From Aegilops tauschii subsp. strangulata (Eukaryota > Streptophyta > Magnoliopsida > Poales > Poaceae), in the NCBI RefSeq assembly GCF_002575655.3, contig NC_053035.3, positions 91,289,322-91,353,321 of the forward strand: a stretch of DNA of 64,000 nt, read 5' to 3'. Below are positions 23,160-35,537 of the stretch, piece by piece. A program made the translations under genes and the position numbers. Within the stretch, counting starts at the first letter, position 1, and the number at the start of each line of letters is the position of its first letter. The notes beneath the pieces were generated by a model that did no database searches, had not been told where the DNA came from, and saw only the letters and a program-made list of their open reading frames with translations.

Positions 23160-24882
23160 TGTTGGGGAACGTAGCAGAAATTCAAAATTTTCTACGCGTC
23201 ACCAAGATCAATCTATGGAGTTTACTAGCAACGAGAGGGAAGGAGTGCATCTACATACCCTTGTAGATCGCGAGCGGAAGCGTTCAAGAGAACGGGGTTG
23301 ATGGAGTCGTACTCGTCGTGATCCAAATCACCGATGATCCTAGTGCCAAACGGACGGCACCTCCGCGTTCAACACACGTACGGAGCAGCGAAGTCTCCTC
23401 CTTCTTGATCCAGCAAGGGGGGAGGAGAGGTTTATGGAGATCCAGCAGCACGACGGCATGGTGGTGGAAGTAGCGGGATTCCAACAGGGCTTCGCCAAGC
23501 GCTGCGGGAGGAGGGAGATGTGTCACGGGAGGGAGAGGGAGGCGCCAGGGCTTGGGTTTTCTGCCCTCCCTTCCCCCCACTATATATAGGGCCAAGAGAG
23601 AGGGGGGCGCAGCCTTGGCCCTTCCTCCAAGGAAGGGTGCGGCCAGGGAGGAGTCCATCCTCCCCAAGGCACCTAGGAGGTGCCTTCCCCCTTTAGGACT
23701 CTCCTTTATCTTATCTCTTGGCGCATGGGCCTCTTGGGGCTGGTTCCCTTGGCCCATATAGGCCAAGGCGCACACCCCACAGCCCATGTGGCCTCCCCCG
23801 GGGCATGTGGACCCCTTGCTGGACCCCCGGACCCCTTTCGGCACTCCCGGTACAATACCAATAATGCGCGAAACCTTTCCGGCGACCAAAACAAGGCTTC
23901 CCATATATAAATCTTTACCTCCGGACCATTCCGGAACTCCTCGTGACGTCCGGGATCTCATCCGGGACTCCGAACAACTTTCGGGTTACCGCATACTAAT
24001 ATCTCTACAACCCTAGCGTCACCGAACCTTAAGTGTGTAGACCCTACGGGTTCGGGAGACACGCAGACATGACCGAGACGACTCTCTGGTCAATAACCAA
24101 CAGCGGGATCTGGATACCCATGTTGGCTCCCACATGTTCCACGATGATCTCATCGGATGAACCACGATGTCGGGGATTCAATCAATCATGTATACAATTC
24201 CCTTTGTCAATCGGTATGTTACTTGCCCGAGATTCGATTGTGGGTATCCCGATACCTTGTTCAATCTCGTTACCGGCAAGTCTCTTTACTCGTTCTGTAA
24301 CACATCATCCCGTGATCAACTCCTTGGTCACATTGTGCACATTATGATGATGTCCTACCGAGTGGGCCCAGAGATACCTCTCCGTTTACACGGAGTGACA
24401 AATCCCAGTCTCGATTCGTGCCAACCCAACAGACACTTTCGGAGATACCTGTAGTGCACCTTTATAGCCACCCAGTTACGTTGTGACGTTTGGTACACCC
24501 AAAGCATTCCTACGGTATCCGGGAGTTGCACAATCTCATGGTCTAAGGAAATGATACTTGACATTAGAAAAGCTCTTAGCAAACGAACTACACGATCTTG
24601 TGCTAGGCTTAGGATTGGGTCTTGTCCATCACATCATTCTCCTAATGATGTGATCCCGTTATCAACGACATCCAATGTCCATGGTCAGGAAACCATAACC
24701 ATCTATTGATCAACGAGCTAGTCAACTAGAGGCTTACTAGGGACATGGTGTTGTCTATGTATCCACACATGTATCTGAGTTTCCTATCAATACAATTCTA
24801 GCATGGATAATAAACGATTATCATGAACAAGGAAATATAATAATAACCAATTTATTATTGCCTCTAGGGCATATTTCCAACA
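23160..24882 (-). repeat. 3' LTR of the Angela-like element
   Basis: Plus-strand ends TGTTGGGGAACG and TTTCCAACA. On the minus strand it starts TGTTGGAAATATGCCC. TATA box on the minus strand lies at about 23,578-23,590 (CCTATATATAGTGGG). The several ORFs of 60-225 codons inside it are not genes. Confidence 0.94.
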
Positions 24883-24896
24883 GTCTCCCACTTGCA
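24883..24896 (-). other. Polypurine tract of the Angela-like element
   Basis: GTCTCCCACTTGCA on the plus strand reads TGCAAGTGGGAGAC on the minus strand, next to the 3' LTR start. Confidence 0.8.
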
Positions 24897-25025
24897 CTAG
24901 AGTCAATAATCTAGTTCACATCACCATGTGATTAACACTCACAGGTCACATCACCATGTGACCAACATCCAAAGAGTTTACTAGAGTCAACAATCTAGTT
25001 CACATCACTATGTGATTAACACTCA
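24896..25025. repeat. Direct repeat next to the Angela PPT
   Basis: About 46 bp (CTAGAGTCAATAATCTAG then TTCACATCACCATGTGATTA) at 24,896-24,941 recurs at 24,980-25,025 with two or three changes. Confidence 0.75.
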
Positions 25026-25489
25026 ATGAGTTCTGGTTTGATCATGTTATGCTTGTGAGAGAGGTTATTAGTCAACGGGTCTGAACCTTTCAGATCCGTG
25101 TGTGCTATACGAATATCTATGTCATCTTGTGGATGCTACCATGCGCTACTTGGAGCCATTTCAAATAACTGCTCTACTATACGAATCCGGTTTACTACTT
25201 AGAGTCATCCGGATTAGTGTAAAAGTTCGCATCGACGTAACCCTTTACGACGAACTCCTTTTCACCTCCATAATCGAGAAAATTCCTTAGTCCACTAGAT
25301 ACTAAGGATAAGTTCGACCGCTGTCATGTGATCCATTCCCGGATCACTATTGTACCCCTTGACCAACTCATGGAAAGGCACACTTCATGTGCGGTACACA
25401 GCACAGCATACTGTAGAGCCTACGTCTAAAGCATAGGGGACGACCTTCGTCCTTTCTCTCTCTTCTGCTGTGGTCAGGTCTTGAGTCTT

Positions 25490-27930
25490 ACTCAATACTC
25501 ACACCTTGTAACACAGCCAAGAACTCCTTCTTTGCTGATCTATTTTGAACTCTTTCAAAATCATGTCAAGGTGTGCTTTCTTTGAAAGTATCATCAGGCG
25601 TCTTGATCTATCTCTATAGATCTTGATGCCCAATATGTAAGCAGCTTTATCCAGGTCTTCCTTTGAAAAACTCCTTTCAAACAACCCTTTATGCTTTCCA
25701 GAAATTTTACATCATTTCGGATCAACAATATGTCATTCACATATACTTATCAGAAATGTTGTAGCGCTCCCACTCACTTTATTGTAAATACAAGTTTCTA
25801 ACAAACTTTGTATAAACCCAAAAACTTTGATCACTCCATCAAAGCGTATATTCTGACTCCGAGATGCTTGCTCTAGTCCATGGAAGGATCGCTGGAGCTA
25901 GCATACCTTTTAGCATCCTTAGGATCGACAAAACCTTTCTGATTGTATCACATACAACCTTTCCTTACGAAAACTGGTAAGGAAACTTGTTTTGACATCC
26001 ATCTGCCAGATTTCATAAATGCAGCTAATGCTAACATGATTCCGACGGACTTAAGCATCGCTACGGAAGAGAAAATCTCATCGTAGTCAACTCCTTGAAC
26101 TTGTGAAAATACTCTTTGCCACAAGTCGAGCTTCATAGACGGTAACATTACCGTCCATGTCCGTCTTCTTCTTAAAGATCCATTTATCTCAATGGCTTGC
26201 CGATCATCGGGCAAGTTCACCAAAGTCCATGCTTTGTTCTTGATACATGGATCCTATCTTGGATTTCATGGCTTCTAACCATTTGTCGGAATATGGGCCC
26301 ACCATCGCTTCTCCATAGCTCGTAGGTTCAGTATTGTCTAACAACATGATATCTAAGACAGGATTACCGTACCACTCAGGAGTAGTACATATCCTTGTCG
26401 ACCTACGAGGTTTGGTAGTGACTTGATCCGAAGTTTCATGATCACTATCATAAGCTTCCACTTCAATTGGTGTAGGTGCCACAGGAACAACTTCCTGTGC
26501 CCTGCTACACACTAGTTGAAGTGACGGTTCAATGACCTTATCAAGTCTCCACCATCCTCCCACTCAATTCTTTCGAGAGAAACTTTTCCTCGAGAAAGGG
26601 CTCGTTTCTAGAAGCAATTACTTTTGCTTCCAGATCTGAAATAGGAGGTATACCCAACTGTTTTGGGTATTCTATGAAGATGCATTTATCCACTTTGGGT
26701 TCGAGCTTATCAGCCTGAAACTTTTTCACATAAGCATCGCAGTCCCAAACTTTTAAGAAATGACAACTTAGGTTTCTCTAAACGGTGTCGTCTCAACGGA
26801 ATTGCGTGGTGCCCCTTTTAAAGTGAATGCGGTTATCTCTAATGCCTAACCCATAAACGATAGTGGTAATTCGATAAGAGACATCATGGTATGCACCATA
26901 TCCAATAGGGTGCAGTTATGATGTTCGGACACACCATCACACTGTGGTGTTCAAGTATTAATTGTGAAACACTTTCCACAATGTCTTAATTGTGTGCCAA
27001 ACTCGTAACTCAGATACTCATCTCTATGATCATATCACAGACATTTTATCCTCTTGTCACGACGATCTTCAACTTCACTCTGAAATTACTTGAACCTTTC
27101 AATAATTCAGACTTGTGTTTCATCAAGTAAATACACTCAGCATCTACTCAAATCATCTGTGAAGTAAGAACATAACGATATCCATTGCATGCCTCGGCAC
27201 TCATTGGACTGCACACATCAAAATGTATTACTTCCAACAAGTTGCTTTCTTGTTCCATCTTACTGAAAACGAGGCCTTTCAGTCATCTTGCCCATGTGGT
27301 ATGATTTGCATGTCTCAAGTGATTCAAAATCAAGTGAGTCCAAACGATCCATCTGCATGGAGTTTCTTCATGCATATATACCAATAGACATGGTTCGCAT
27401 GTCTCAATCTTTTCAAAACGAGTGAGTCCAAAGATCCATCTACATGGAGCTTCTTCATGCGTTCTATACCAATATGACTCAAATGGCAGTGCCACAAGTA
27501 TGTGGTACTATCATTACTATTTTATATCTTTTGGCACGAACATGTGTATCACTGCGATCGAGATTCATTTTAGGTGCAAGACCATTGAAGGTATTATTCA
27601 AATAAACAGAGTAACCATTATTCTCCTTAAATGAATAACCGTATTGCGATAAACATAATCCAATCATGCTCAACGCAAACACCAAATCTTGATGGTAGAG
27701 GGAGCATGCGATGCTTGATCACATCAACCTTGGAAACACTTCCAACACACATCGTCATCTCACCTTTAGCTAGTCTCCATTTATTCCGCAGCTTTTATTT
27801 CGAGTTACTAACACTTAGCAACCGAACCGGTATCTAATACCCTGGTGCTGCTAGGAGTACTAGTAAAGTACACATTCATATAATGTATATCCAATATACT
27901 TCTGTCGACCTTGCCTGCCTTCTCATCTAC
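25490..27930 (-). pseudogene. pol: Decayed copia pol (pre-integrase, integrase, RT) of Angela-like element
   Basis: Read on the minus strand. GAG-pre-integrase remnant (about 27,480-27,290; KIETCEPCLL); integrase core (about 27,220-26,700; VFTDD-like, DEYLSYEFG, NGVSE-like, LDMVHTMMS, FLKVWDCDAYVKK); proline-rich linker (26,560-26,220); RT start (DLPDDRQAIEINGS-like, SQVQGVDYDEIFSS, about 26,220-25,950); later RT (AAYILGIKIYRDRSRRL, about 25,680-25,500). Many stops and frame changes. The region between 25,950 and 25,690, where the RT active site should be, is strongly reduced, and RNase H is not recognisable. A copia order (integrase before RT) is clear. Confidence 0.85.
27307..27480. repeat. 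Tandem duplication in pre-integrase region of Angela-like element
   Basis: A block of about 85 bp (CATGTCTCAA ... GAGTGAGTCCAAA ... CATGGAG ... TTCTTCATGC) occurs at about 27,310-27,393 and again at 27,397-27,477. On the minus strand the CEPCL-type motif region is therefore doubled, which would break the domain. Confidence 0.65.
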
Positions 27931-29990
27931 CAAGTATCTAAGGTAGTTCTGCTTCAGTGACCGTTCCCCTCATTACAGAAGCACTTAGTCTCGGGTTTGG
28001 GTTTAACCTTGGGATTCTTCGGAGCAGCAAATGATTTGCTGTTTCATGAAGTATCCCTTCTTCCCTTGCCCTTCTTGAAACTAGTGGTTTTACTAACCAT
28101 CAACAATTGATGCTCCTACTCGACTTCTACTTTCGCGGTGTCAAACATCGCGAGTTGCTCAAGGATCATCATATCTATCCCTGATATGTTATAGTTCATC
28201 ACGAAGCTCTAATAGCTTGGTGGCAGTGACTATGGAGAACCATCAATATCTCATCTGGAAGATTAACTCCCACTCGATTCAAGCGATTGTGGTACTCAGA
28301 CAATCTAAGCACATGCTCAACGATTGAGCTTTTCTCCCTCAGTTTGCAGGCTTAAGAAACTTTTCAGAGGTCTCATACCTCTTGACGTGGGCACTAGTCT
28401 GAAATCCCAATTTCAGCCTTCGGAACATCTCATATGTTCTGTGACGTTTCAAAACGTCTTTGGTGCCACAATTCTAAACCGTTACCATTACGCACTGAAC
28501 TATCACGTAGTCATCAAAACGTGTATGCCAGATGTTTCGCAACATCTACAGACAACGCTGAGGTTCAGCACACCGAGCGGTGCATTAAGGACATAAGCCT
28601 TCTGTGCAGCAATGAGGACAATCCTCAGTTTACGGACCCAGTCCGCATAATTGCTACTATCAACTTTCAACTAAATTTTCTCTAGGAACATATCTTAGTA
28701 GAACTAAAGCGTAAGCTACGACATTATTTGCAAAGACCTTTTGACTATGTTCATGATAATTAAGTTCATCTGATTAATGAACTCCCACTTAGATAGACAT
28801 CCCTCTAGTCATCTAAGTGATACATGATCCGAGTCAAACTAGGACGTGTCCGATCATCACGTGAGACGGACTAGTCATCATCGGTGAACATCTCCATGTT
28901 GATCGCATCTACTATACGACTCATGTTCGACCTTTCGATCTCTTGTGTTCCGAGGCCATGTCTGTACATGCTAGGCTCGTCAAGTCAACCTAAGTGTTTC
29001 GCATGTGTTCCAAGGCCATGTCTGTACATGCTAGGCTCGTCAACACCCGTTGTATTCGAACGTTAGAATCTATCACACCCGATCATCACATGGTGCTTCG
29101 AAACAATGAACCTTCGCAACGGTGCACAGTTAGGGGGAACACGTGTCTTGAAATTTTAGTGAGGGATCATCTTATTTATGCTACCGTCGTTCTAAGCAAA
29201 TAAGATGTAAACATGATAAACATCACATGCAAATCATAAAGTGACGTGATATGGCCAATATCATCTTGCGCCTTAGATCTCCATCTTTGAGGCGCGGCAT
29301 GATCACCTTCGTCACCGGCATGACACCATGATCTCCATCATCATGATCTCCATCATCGTGTCTTCATGAAGTTGTCTTGCCAACTATTACTTCTACTACT
29401 ACGGCTAACGGTTAGCAATGAAGTAAAGTAATTACATGGCGTTTTCATTGACACGCAGGTCATACAATAAATTAAGACAACTCCTATGGCTCCTGCTAGT
29501 TGTCATACTCATCGACATGCAAGTCGTGATTCCTATTACAAGAACATGATCAATCTCATACATCACATATATCATTCATCACATCCTTTTGGCCATATCA
29601 CATCACATAGCATACCCTGCAAAAACAAGTTAGACGTCCTCTAATTGTTGTTGCATGTTTTACGTGGCTGCTATGGGATTCTAGCAAGAATGTTTCTTAC
29701 CTACGCAAAAGCCACAACGTGATATGCCAATTTCTATTTACCCTTCATAAGGACCCTTTTCATCGAATCCGATCCGACTAAAGTGGGAGAGACAGACACC
29801 CGCTAGCCACCTTATGCAACTAGTGCATGTCAGTCGGTGGAACCTGTCTCACGTAAGTGTACGTGTAAGGTCGGTCTGGGCCGCTTCATCCCACGATGCC
29901 GCCGAATCAAGATAAGACTAGTAATGGCAAGTAAATTGACAAAATCGACGCCCACAACTACTTTGTGTTCTACTCGTGCATAGAAACTAC
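27931..29990 (-). pseudogene. gag: Decayed gag and leader of the Angela-like element
   Basis: By position and the zinc-knuckle remnant on the minus strand (ETKCFCNEGNGH, about 27,995-27,960; one Cys/spacing lost) this is copia gag followed upstream by the leader. A Lys-rich stretch (KKGKGKKG, about 28,070) precedes the knuckle as in BARE/Angela. No open frame remains longer than about 90 codons. The part above about 29,400 is untranslated leader. Confidence 0.7.
28945..29044. repeat. Direct repeat, 60-bp period
   Basis: About 40 bp containing AGGCCATGTCTGTACATGCT occur at 28,945-28,984 and 29,005-29,044 with one difference. Confidence 0.85.
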
Positions 29991-29995
29991 GCATA

Positions 29996-30015
29996 GACCT
30001 AGCTCATGATGCCAC
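29996..30015 (-). other. Primer binding site of the Angela-like element
   Basis: Minus strand reads GTGGCATCATGAGCTAGG directly after the 5' LTR. This is a diverged form of TGGTATCAGAGC, complementary to initiator tRNA-Met. Confidence 0.75.
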
Positions 30016-31736
30016 TGTTGGGGAACGTAGCAGAAATTCAAAATTTTCTACGCGTCACCAAGATCAATCTATGGAGTTTACTAGCAACGAGAGGGAAGGA
30101 GTGCATCTACATATCCTTGTAGATCGCGAGCGGAAGCGTTCAAGAGAACGGGGTTGATGGAGTCGTACTCGTCGTGATCCAAATCACTGATGATCCTAGC
30201 GCCGAACGGACGGCACCTCCGCGTTCAACACACGTACGGAGCAGCGATGTCTCCTCCTTCTTGATCCAGCAAGGGGGGAGGAGAGGTTGATGGAGATCCA
30301 GCAGCACGACGGCATGGTGGTGGAAGTAGCGGGATTCCAACAGGGCTTCGCCAAGCGCTGCGGGAGGAGGGAGATGTGTCACGGGAGGGAGAGGGAGGCG
30401 CCAGGGCTTGGGTTTGCTGCCCTCCCTTCCCCCCACTATATATAGGGCCAAGGGAGAAGGGGGCGCAGCCTTGGCCCTTCCTCCAAGGAAGGGTGCGGCC
30501 AGGGAGGAGTCCATCCTCCCCAAGGCACCTAGGAGGTGCCTTCCCCCTTTAGGACTCTCCTTTATCTTATCTCTTGGCGCATGGGCCTCTTGGGGCTGGT
30601 TCCCTTGGCCCATATAGGCCAAGGCGCACACCCCACAGCCCATGTGCCCCCCCGGGGCATGTGGACCCCTTGGTGGACCCCCGGACCCCTTTTGGCACTC
30701 CCGGTACAATACCGTTAATGCGCGAAACCTTTCCGGCGACCAAAACAAGACTTCCCATATATAAATCTTTACCTCCGGACCATTCCGGAACTCCTCGTGA
30801 CGTCCGGGATCTCATCCGGGACTCCGAACAACTTTCGGGTTACCACATACTAATATCTCTACAACCCTAGCGTCACCGAACCTTAAGTGTGTAGACCCTA
30901 CGGGTTCGGGAGACACGCAGACATGACCGAGACGACTCCCCGGTCAATAACCAACAGCGGGATCTGGATACCCATGTTGGCTCCCACATGTTCCACGATG
31001 ATCTCATCGGATGAACCACGATGTCGGGGATTCAATCAATCCTGTATACAATTCCCTTTGTCAATCGGTATGTTACTTGCCCGAGATTCGATCGTCGGTA
31101 TCCCGATACCTTGTTCAATCTCATTACCGGCAAGTCTCTTTACTCGCTCCGTAACACATCATCTCGTGATCAACTCCTTGGTCACATTGTGCACATTATG
31201 ATGATGTCCTACCGAGTGGGCCCAGAGATACCTCTCCATTTACACGGAGTGACAAATCCCAGTCTCGATTCGTGCCAACCCAACAGACACTTTCGGAGAT
31301 ACCTGTAGTGCACCTTTATAGCCACCCAGTTACGTTGTGACGTTTGGTACACCCAAAGCATTCCTACGGTATCCGGGAGTTGCACAATCTCATGGTCTAA
31401 GGAAATGATACTTGACATTAGAAAAGCTCTTAGCAAACGAACTACACGATCTTGTGCTAGGCTTAGGATTGGGTCTTGTCCATCACATCATTCTCCTAAT
31501 GATGTGATCCCGTTATCAACGACATCCAATGTCCATGGTCAGGAAACCGTAACCATCTATTGATCAACGAGCTAGTCAACTAGAGGCTTACTAGGGACAT
31601 GGTGTTGTCTATGTATCCACACATGTATCTAAGTTTCCTATCAATACAATTCTAGCATGGATAATAAACGATTATCATGAACAAGGAAATATAATAATAA
31701 CCAATTTATTATTGCCTCTAGGGCATCTTTCCAACA
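30016..31736 (-). repeat. 5' LTR of the Angela-like element
   Basis: 1,721 bp partner of 23160-24882, with the same ends. Minus-strand TATA box at about 30,433-30,445. Differences to the other LTR are mostly transitions, many at CpG or CpNpG. Confidence 0.94.
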
Positions 31737-31741
31737 ACTAT
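31737..31741. repeat. Target site duplication of the Angela-like element, right copy
   Basis: ACTAT, as at 23155-23159. Confidence 0.95.
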
Positions 31742-31963
31742 GACCCCTACGCTTAGCTTTCCACGCATACCCCGGCCTGTTCGGCTGTGACGGTATTTGG
31801 AAACACTCCGCACCTTCGGGTCCGGAGGTTGAAGCGAAATGGTCTGCCATGACAAATGATATACAATTCAGCTAGAATTCCACATGGTGAGGAAAGTACA
31901 TAGTCACTTGGACTCAAACACTTCCTCCTCTATACCATCTAACAGGCAGTCTAACTTACAATC
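31742..31963. other. 3' flank of the E3 antisense gene
   Basis: Continuation of the E3 spacer beyond the Angela element, downstream of the antisense stop. Nothing else seen. Confidence 0.5.
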
Positions 31964-34703
31964 CTATTGGGAATATTTGGCGGCCACCTCTACTTGGTCA
32001 TATACTAAACTAACGGGAATTTCTTCCCCATTTGGCCCTAACGGTCCAACCCGGGCCATGTGATTAGGATTCAGCTTGGTATATCGTGTTTTCACCATGG
32101 CCCAGGCCTCTCGCGCACCCTCTCGACAGGCCAATATCTTCCATAATTGGATACGCCGCCGCGCTCCCTTGAACAGCTCTACAAGCTCCTCCATACTTCC
32201 TGGAGAGGAGGCGGATGGCCATAAGGCCTTGGCAACACTCCGCATGGCCAGCCGAGCATGCTCGTGCACCTGCGATAGTTTTGCAGCAGATCACCTGCTG
32301 ATCCGGACACCTCTTCAGGACGGCCCGTCAATATACCTGCAAACATAGCTATATCAATTCTATTTATCTCCGAACTACTTAACACAAAAAAATAAGTTCG
32401 GAAACATACTGAATATGCCACCCCGCAGCTTCTTATTCTCCTTCACGGAGTCGGCTAGCTGGGCCCGCACATCTTTCAACTCTTCACCCAACTTAGTGTT
32501 GGAATCATGTAGATTATTTTTCTCGTCCCTGACGGGGGTCAGCACACGCTCGCCTGCGGCGTGTTTCTCTTTGCCTCTCTTTCTCCTTCTTGGGCGATCT
32601 TCAACTTCTTCTCAAGTTGATCAGGCGACCCTATTTTGCGATCAGTGGTAGTATTAGCATAGTTGGTATACAATTATTGTTCCTCGATGGAGGGGAACGT
32701 TACCAGTGGACAGCTTCTTGAAGCTTTCCAGTTCGGCGGTAGCAGCATTTAGCTGCGCCCGACACTGTTCCAGCTCTTGGGTTAGCAGGTCGTTCTTCCT
32801 TGTAAGAACCTGGTGATACAACGGTCCTTAAATCAGTTGTACCAACTGCTCTCAGTCCCGGGGGCTACTGGCATATGGCTACCCTATTCGGACAAAGAAA
32901 ACTTACCCGCACGTCTGTTAAATGCTGATTGGTGGCTCTACTAAGCCCGTTTCGAGCAGCCCGGATGTACGCATCAGCCGAACTGAAGGCATTGAATGCC
33001 TCTTCCGAGAATTCAGGGTCTCGTAAAATAGCCCTACAGCGCTGATGATTCAGGGCGCTCTCCACTTCCGAGTTGGTAACGGACATATTCTCCGAACCCT
33101 CGGCCGAAGGACAGTCCGGCACCGTGCCTATATCGGCTTCCGCCTCTCCAACGAGGTCTAAATCCCGGGCGCTGGGAGTACGGCCGGCTGGACCCCCGGA
33201 CTTAGTCCAGTGAACCTTTTTCATGATACCAAACAAACGTACAAGTTACAGTTGGATGTGACTACTAAAGTATACCTTCAAATCCTTACCTCTTTGACGA
33301 GGGACCGGTCGTGTCTTCGCCGACCTTCCTTTTGGAAGCCTTTCTCGGCGCTAGAGCCGGTCTCTTTTGGAGCTGCCCCCGGAGTAGCGTGATGCGCGAA
33401 CGCCTCCCCTGTGGAGCACGAGACAGTGTGATGGGTGAGGCAGTGCGGGGAAGCTCTTGTGAGTGAGATCTACTCTTAATGACTTATGTGGGAAGCAGGA
33501 AGAAGACTAGGGTAATCGGCGATAATGGCCACTTCCGTGCCATCGTAGCTCGCCTGGTAAAACACCCCTCCCGCGAGTACCACGGATATATCCGGATCTT
33601 CTTCGAACCCAGGATCCAGCTCCCGGTTGTGGTTCTCAGGCTGTGGGGTGGGGCTGTGAAACCCCTCGGTGATTTTTCGCCAATGTTGTTATAAGCGGAT
33701 TAGAAATTTATCAAAGGTAATCCGGGAGGCAGAATGAGTAGAGCAGAAGAACTGGGGCTTACCCAACTGGGAAGATTATACATAGAATATCCATCTTTGC
33801 GATTGATGCGAAGAGATTCCTCTTCCTCCTCTTTGAACAGCTCGGCCAGTATCTTGGCTAGAGCGGCAGGGGTGTCCGGACCTTTCCGACCATAGCGGGA
33901 GGCGTCGTCCTCCCCGTTGTAGTGCCACATCGGGAGCCCTCTATATTGAAGCGGCTGAACCCCTCGCACTAGGGAGACCGCCACTACCTCAACCATTGTT
34001 AATCCGGACTGGGCGAGCGTCTTTATCTTGCCCAGGAGCTGATGAACCTCCGCACTGTCATCCTCTTCAAGGCTCCGGGGACGCCAACTATGGCGTTTCT
34101 TTAGCGGGACGCTTGCAAATTCAGGGAGACCCTTTCGAACTGGGTCGGGAAGTGTGGCATCCTCAATATAGAACCATTCGAAAGGCCATTCCTTTGCTGC
34201 CCTCCTTGGTGTGCCGGACAGGTATCCGGTATCGGCGATGCGCCACACTTCGGCTCCGCCCACTTCAAATATTGACCCCTCGTGGTTGCGTGGGACAAGA
34301 CAGAACAATTTTCTCCACAATTTGAAATGGGCTTCCACACCCAGAAATAACTCGCATAGAGCGACGTAACCTGTGATGTGCAGGATAGAGGCGGGAGTGA
34401 AGTTGTGCAGCTGGAGGCCATAATATTCCAAAAGCCCCTGGAGGAACGGATGGACGGGAAATCCAACGCCTCTTAGCAGGTAGGGGATGAAGCACACTCG
34501 CTCCCCCCGGATGGATTAGGGAAGTCCTCCGCCTAAGTCATGCCATTGAAGAAGGCCGACCCTGCTCGGACAGGGACCAGATCCGCGGGTGGAAGAAATC
34601 CATGCGTTTGCAACTTTGCTAGTTGACTATGAGTCACAGAGCACTTCTCCCACTCGCTTCTCTTTGGGCAGGAGCGGGAGGAGGAGCTAGGAACGCTAGC
34701 CAT
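31964..34703 (-). pseudogene. Multi-exon antisense gene of E3 (Retand aORF)
   Basis: Counterpart of the E2 antisense gene, distantly related. Exons inferred: 34703-33763 (donor TTGG|GTAAGC), about 33640-33488, 33408-33300, about 33219-32907, 32809-32704, one or more near 32.6-32.4 kb, and 32336-31964. Exon 1 has the same conserved domain (YLLRGVGFPVHPFL, ASILHITGYVALCELFLGV); middle exons look coiled coil; the last matches E2 exon 6 in style (LWKILACREGAREAWAMVKTRY is seen at about 32,150-32,085). Breaks: TAG at 34533-34535, frameshift in the C-run at 34503-34508, donor after exon 2 is AT instead of GT (33487-33486), frameshift near 32,279. Exon ends in 32.4-33.2 kb are less sure. Confidence 0.7.
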
Positions 34704-34774
34704 GATGGAATGGTTTCTCCTGGCAGTCTCCGGAGATTTTCTCGGCGCAGTGTCACCTGGATCTAAGATCCAAT

Positions 34775-34792
34775 ATCTTTAAATAGGTGCTC
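34775..34792 (-). promoter_or_regulatory. TATA-like promoter of the E3 antisense gene
   Basis: Minus strand CACCTATTTAAAGATATTGG lies about 80 bp upstream of the antisense ATG (34701-34703). Same relative place as in E2. Confidence 0.45.
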
Positions 34793-35006
34793 TGCCTTGC
34801 GTGGGCGGGGTGTTATTTGCAAAAACACCCTGACTCTCCGCATTCGCTCGACACGTGGAAGACGAAGTTATTAGCGCACAGAAGCCGAGGGGAGCGATAT
34901 TGGATCGACGGCCGAATATATTACTTGAAGAAGGAACCCACCTTGCAACGCCGGATGCAATTTGCGCGCCGAACACCTCGTCGTTGAAGCCTGGTTCGGG
35001 GGCTAC
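34793..35006 (+). other. Region before the E3 3' LTR, with PPT
   Basis: Upstream region of the antisense gene, ending in GGTTCGGGGGCTAC (34993-35006), the 3' polypurine tract of E3. Confidence 0.65.
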
Positions 35007-35485
35007 TGAGGGAGTCCTGGACTAAGGGGTCCTCGGGCGTCCGGCCTGTTATCCGTGGGCCGGACTGATGGGCTGTGAAGACGTGAAGACCCAAGATTGT
35101 ACCCCTGTCCGGATTGGACTTTCCTTGGCGTGGAAGGCAAGCTAGGCAACCGACTATGAAGATTCCTTCTTATATAACCGACTCCATGTAACCCTAGATC
35201 TCTCCGGTGTCTATATAAACTAGAGAGCATAGTCCGGATAGGGGAGATTCATTACCATATTCACATAGGCTAGACTTCTAGGGTTTAGCCATTACGATCT
35301 CGTGCTAGATCAACTCTTGTAACACTCATATTCATCAAGATCAATCAAGCAGGAAGTAGGGTATTACCTCCATAGACAGGGTCCGAACCTGGGTAAACAT
35401 TTTGTCCCCCGTCTCTTGTTACCATCGATCCTAGACGCACAGTTCGGGACCCCCTACCCGAGATCCGCCGGTTTTGACACCGACA
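35007..35485 (+). repeat. 3' LTR of E3 (479 bp)
   Basis: Begins TGAGGGAGTCCTGGACTA and ends GACACCGACA. TATATAAA at about 35,212 is the LTR TATA box. Immediately beyond lies copia RT coding sequence of E4. Confidence 0.85.
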
Positions 35486-35537
35486 CAAAGGCTTCAAACC
35501 TGGTTCCCTGGATCCTACACTCTTCACGAAGACATAT
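35486..35537 (+). pseudogene. pol: E4 RT fragment left of the LARD
   Basis: 52 bases in frame encode KGFKPGSLDPTLFTKTY, the RT segment just before the YVDD box of copia elements. It continues at 47269 after the LARD. Bounded left by the E3 LTR. Confidence 0.85.
35533..35537. repeat. Target site duplication of the LARD, left copy
   Basis: CATAT, identical to 47269-47273. Confidence 0.95.

Larger units (their letters stand above)
23160..31736 (-). mobile_element. Angela/BARE-type copia element, complete but decayed
   Basis: Full-length element (8,577 bp) on the minus strand with two LTRs of about 1.72 kb and a perfect TSD ACTAT. LTR sequence, the PBS-like sequence next to the 5' LTR and copia-order gag-integrase-RT remnants identify it. 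By my count the LTRs differ at about 28 positions plus a small indel (about 1.7%). Internal coding DNA is full of stops and frameshifts, so it would have needed helper proteins or has decayed since insertion. Confidence 0.93.
22618..35485 (+). mobile_element. E3: second Retand/Tat-type element, right part, split by Angela
   Basis: Occupies 22618-23159 and 31737-35485, with the Angela-like element between. Contains the spacer after pol, an antisense multi-exon gene, and a short complete 3' LTR. Its gag-pol half lies outside the window, left of the E5/E2/E1 block. Its LTR ends directly against copia RT coding sequence, so E3 is inserted in E4. CAAAG (35486-35490) would be its right TSD. Confidence 0.75.

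Noticed and set aside
23284..23961. Minus ORF of 225 codons, and its twin at 30140-30748
   Set aside because: Both are inside Angela LTRs, differ by frameshift between copies, and have no protein-like features.
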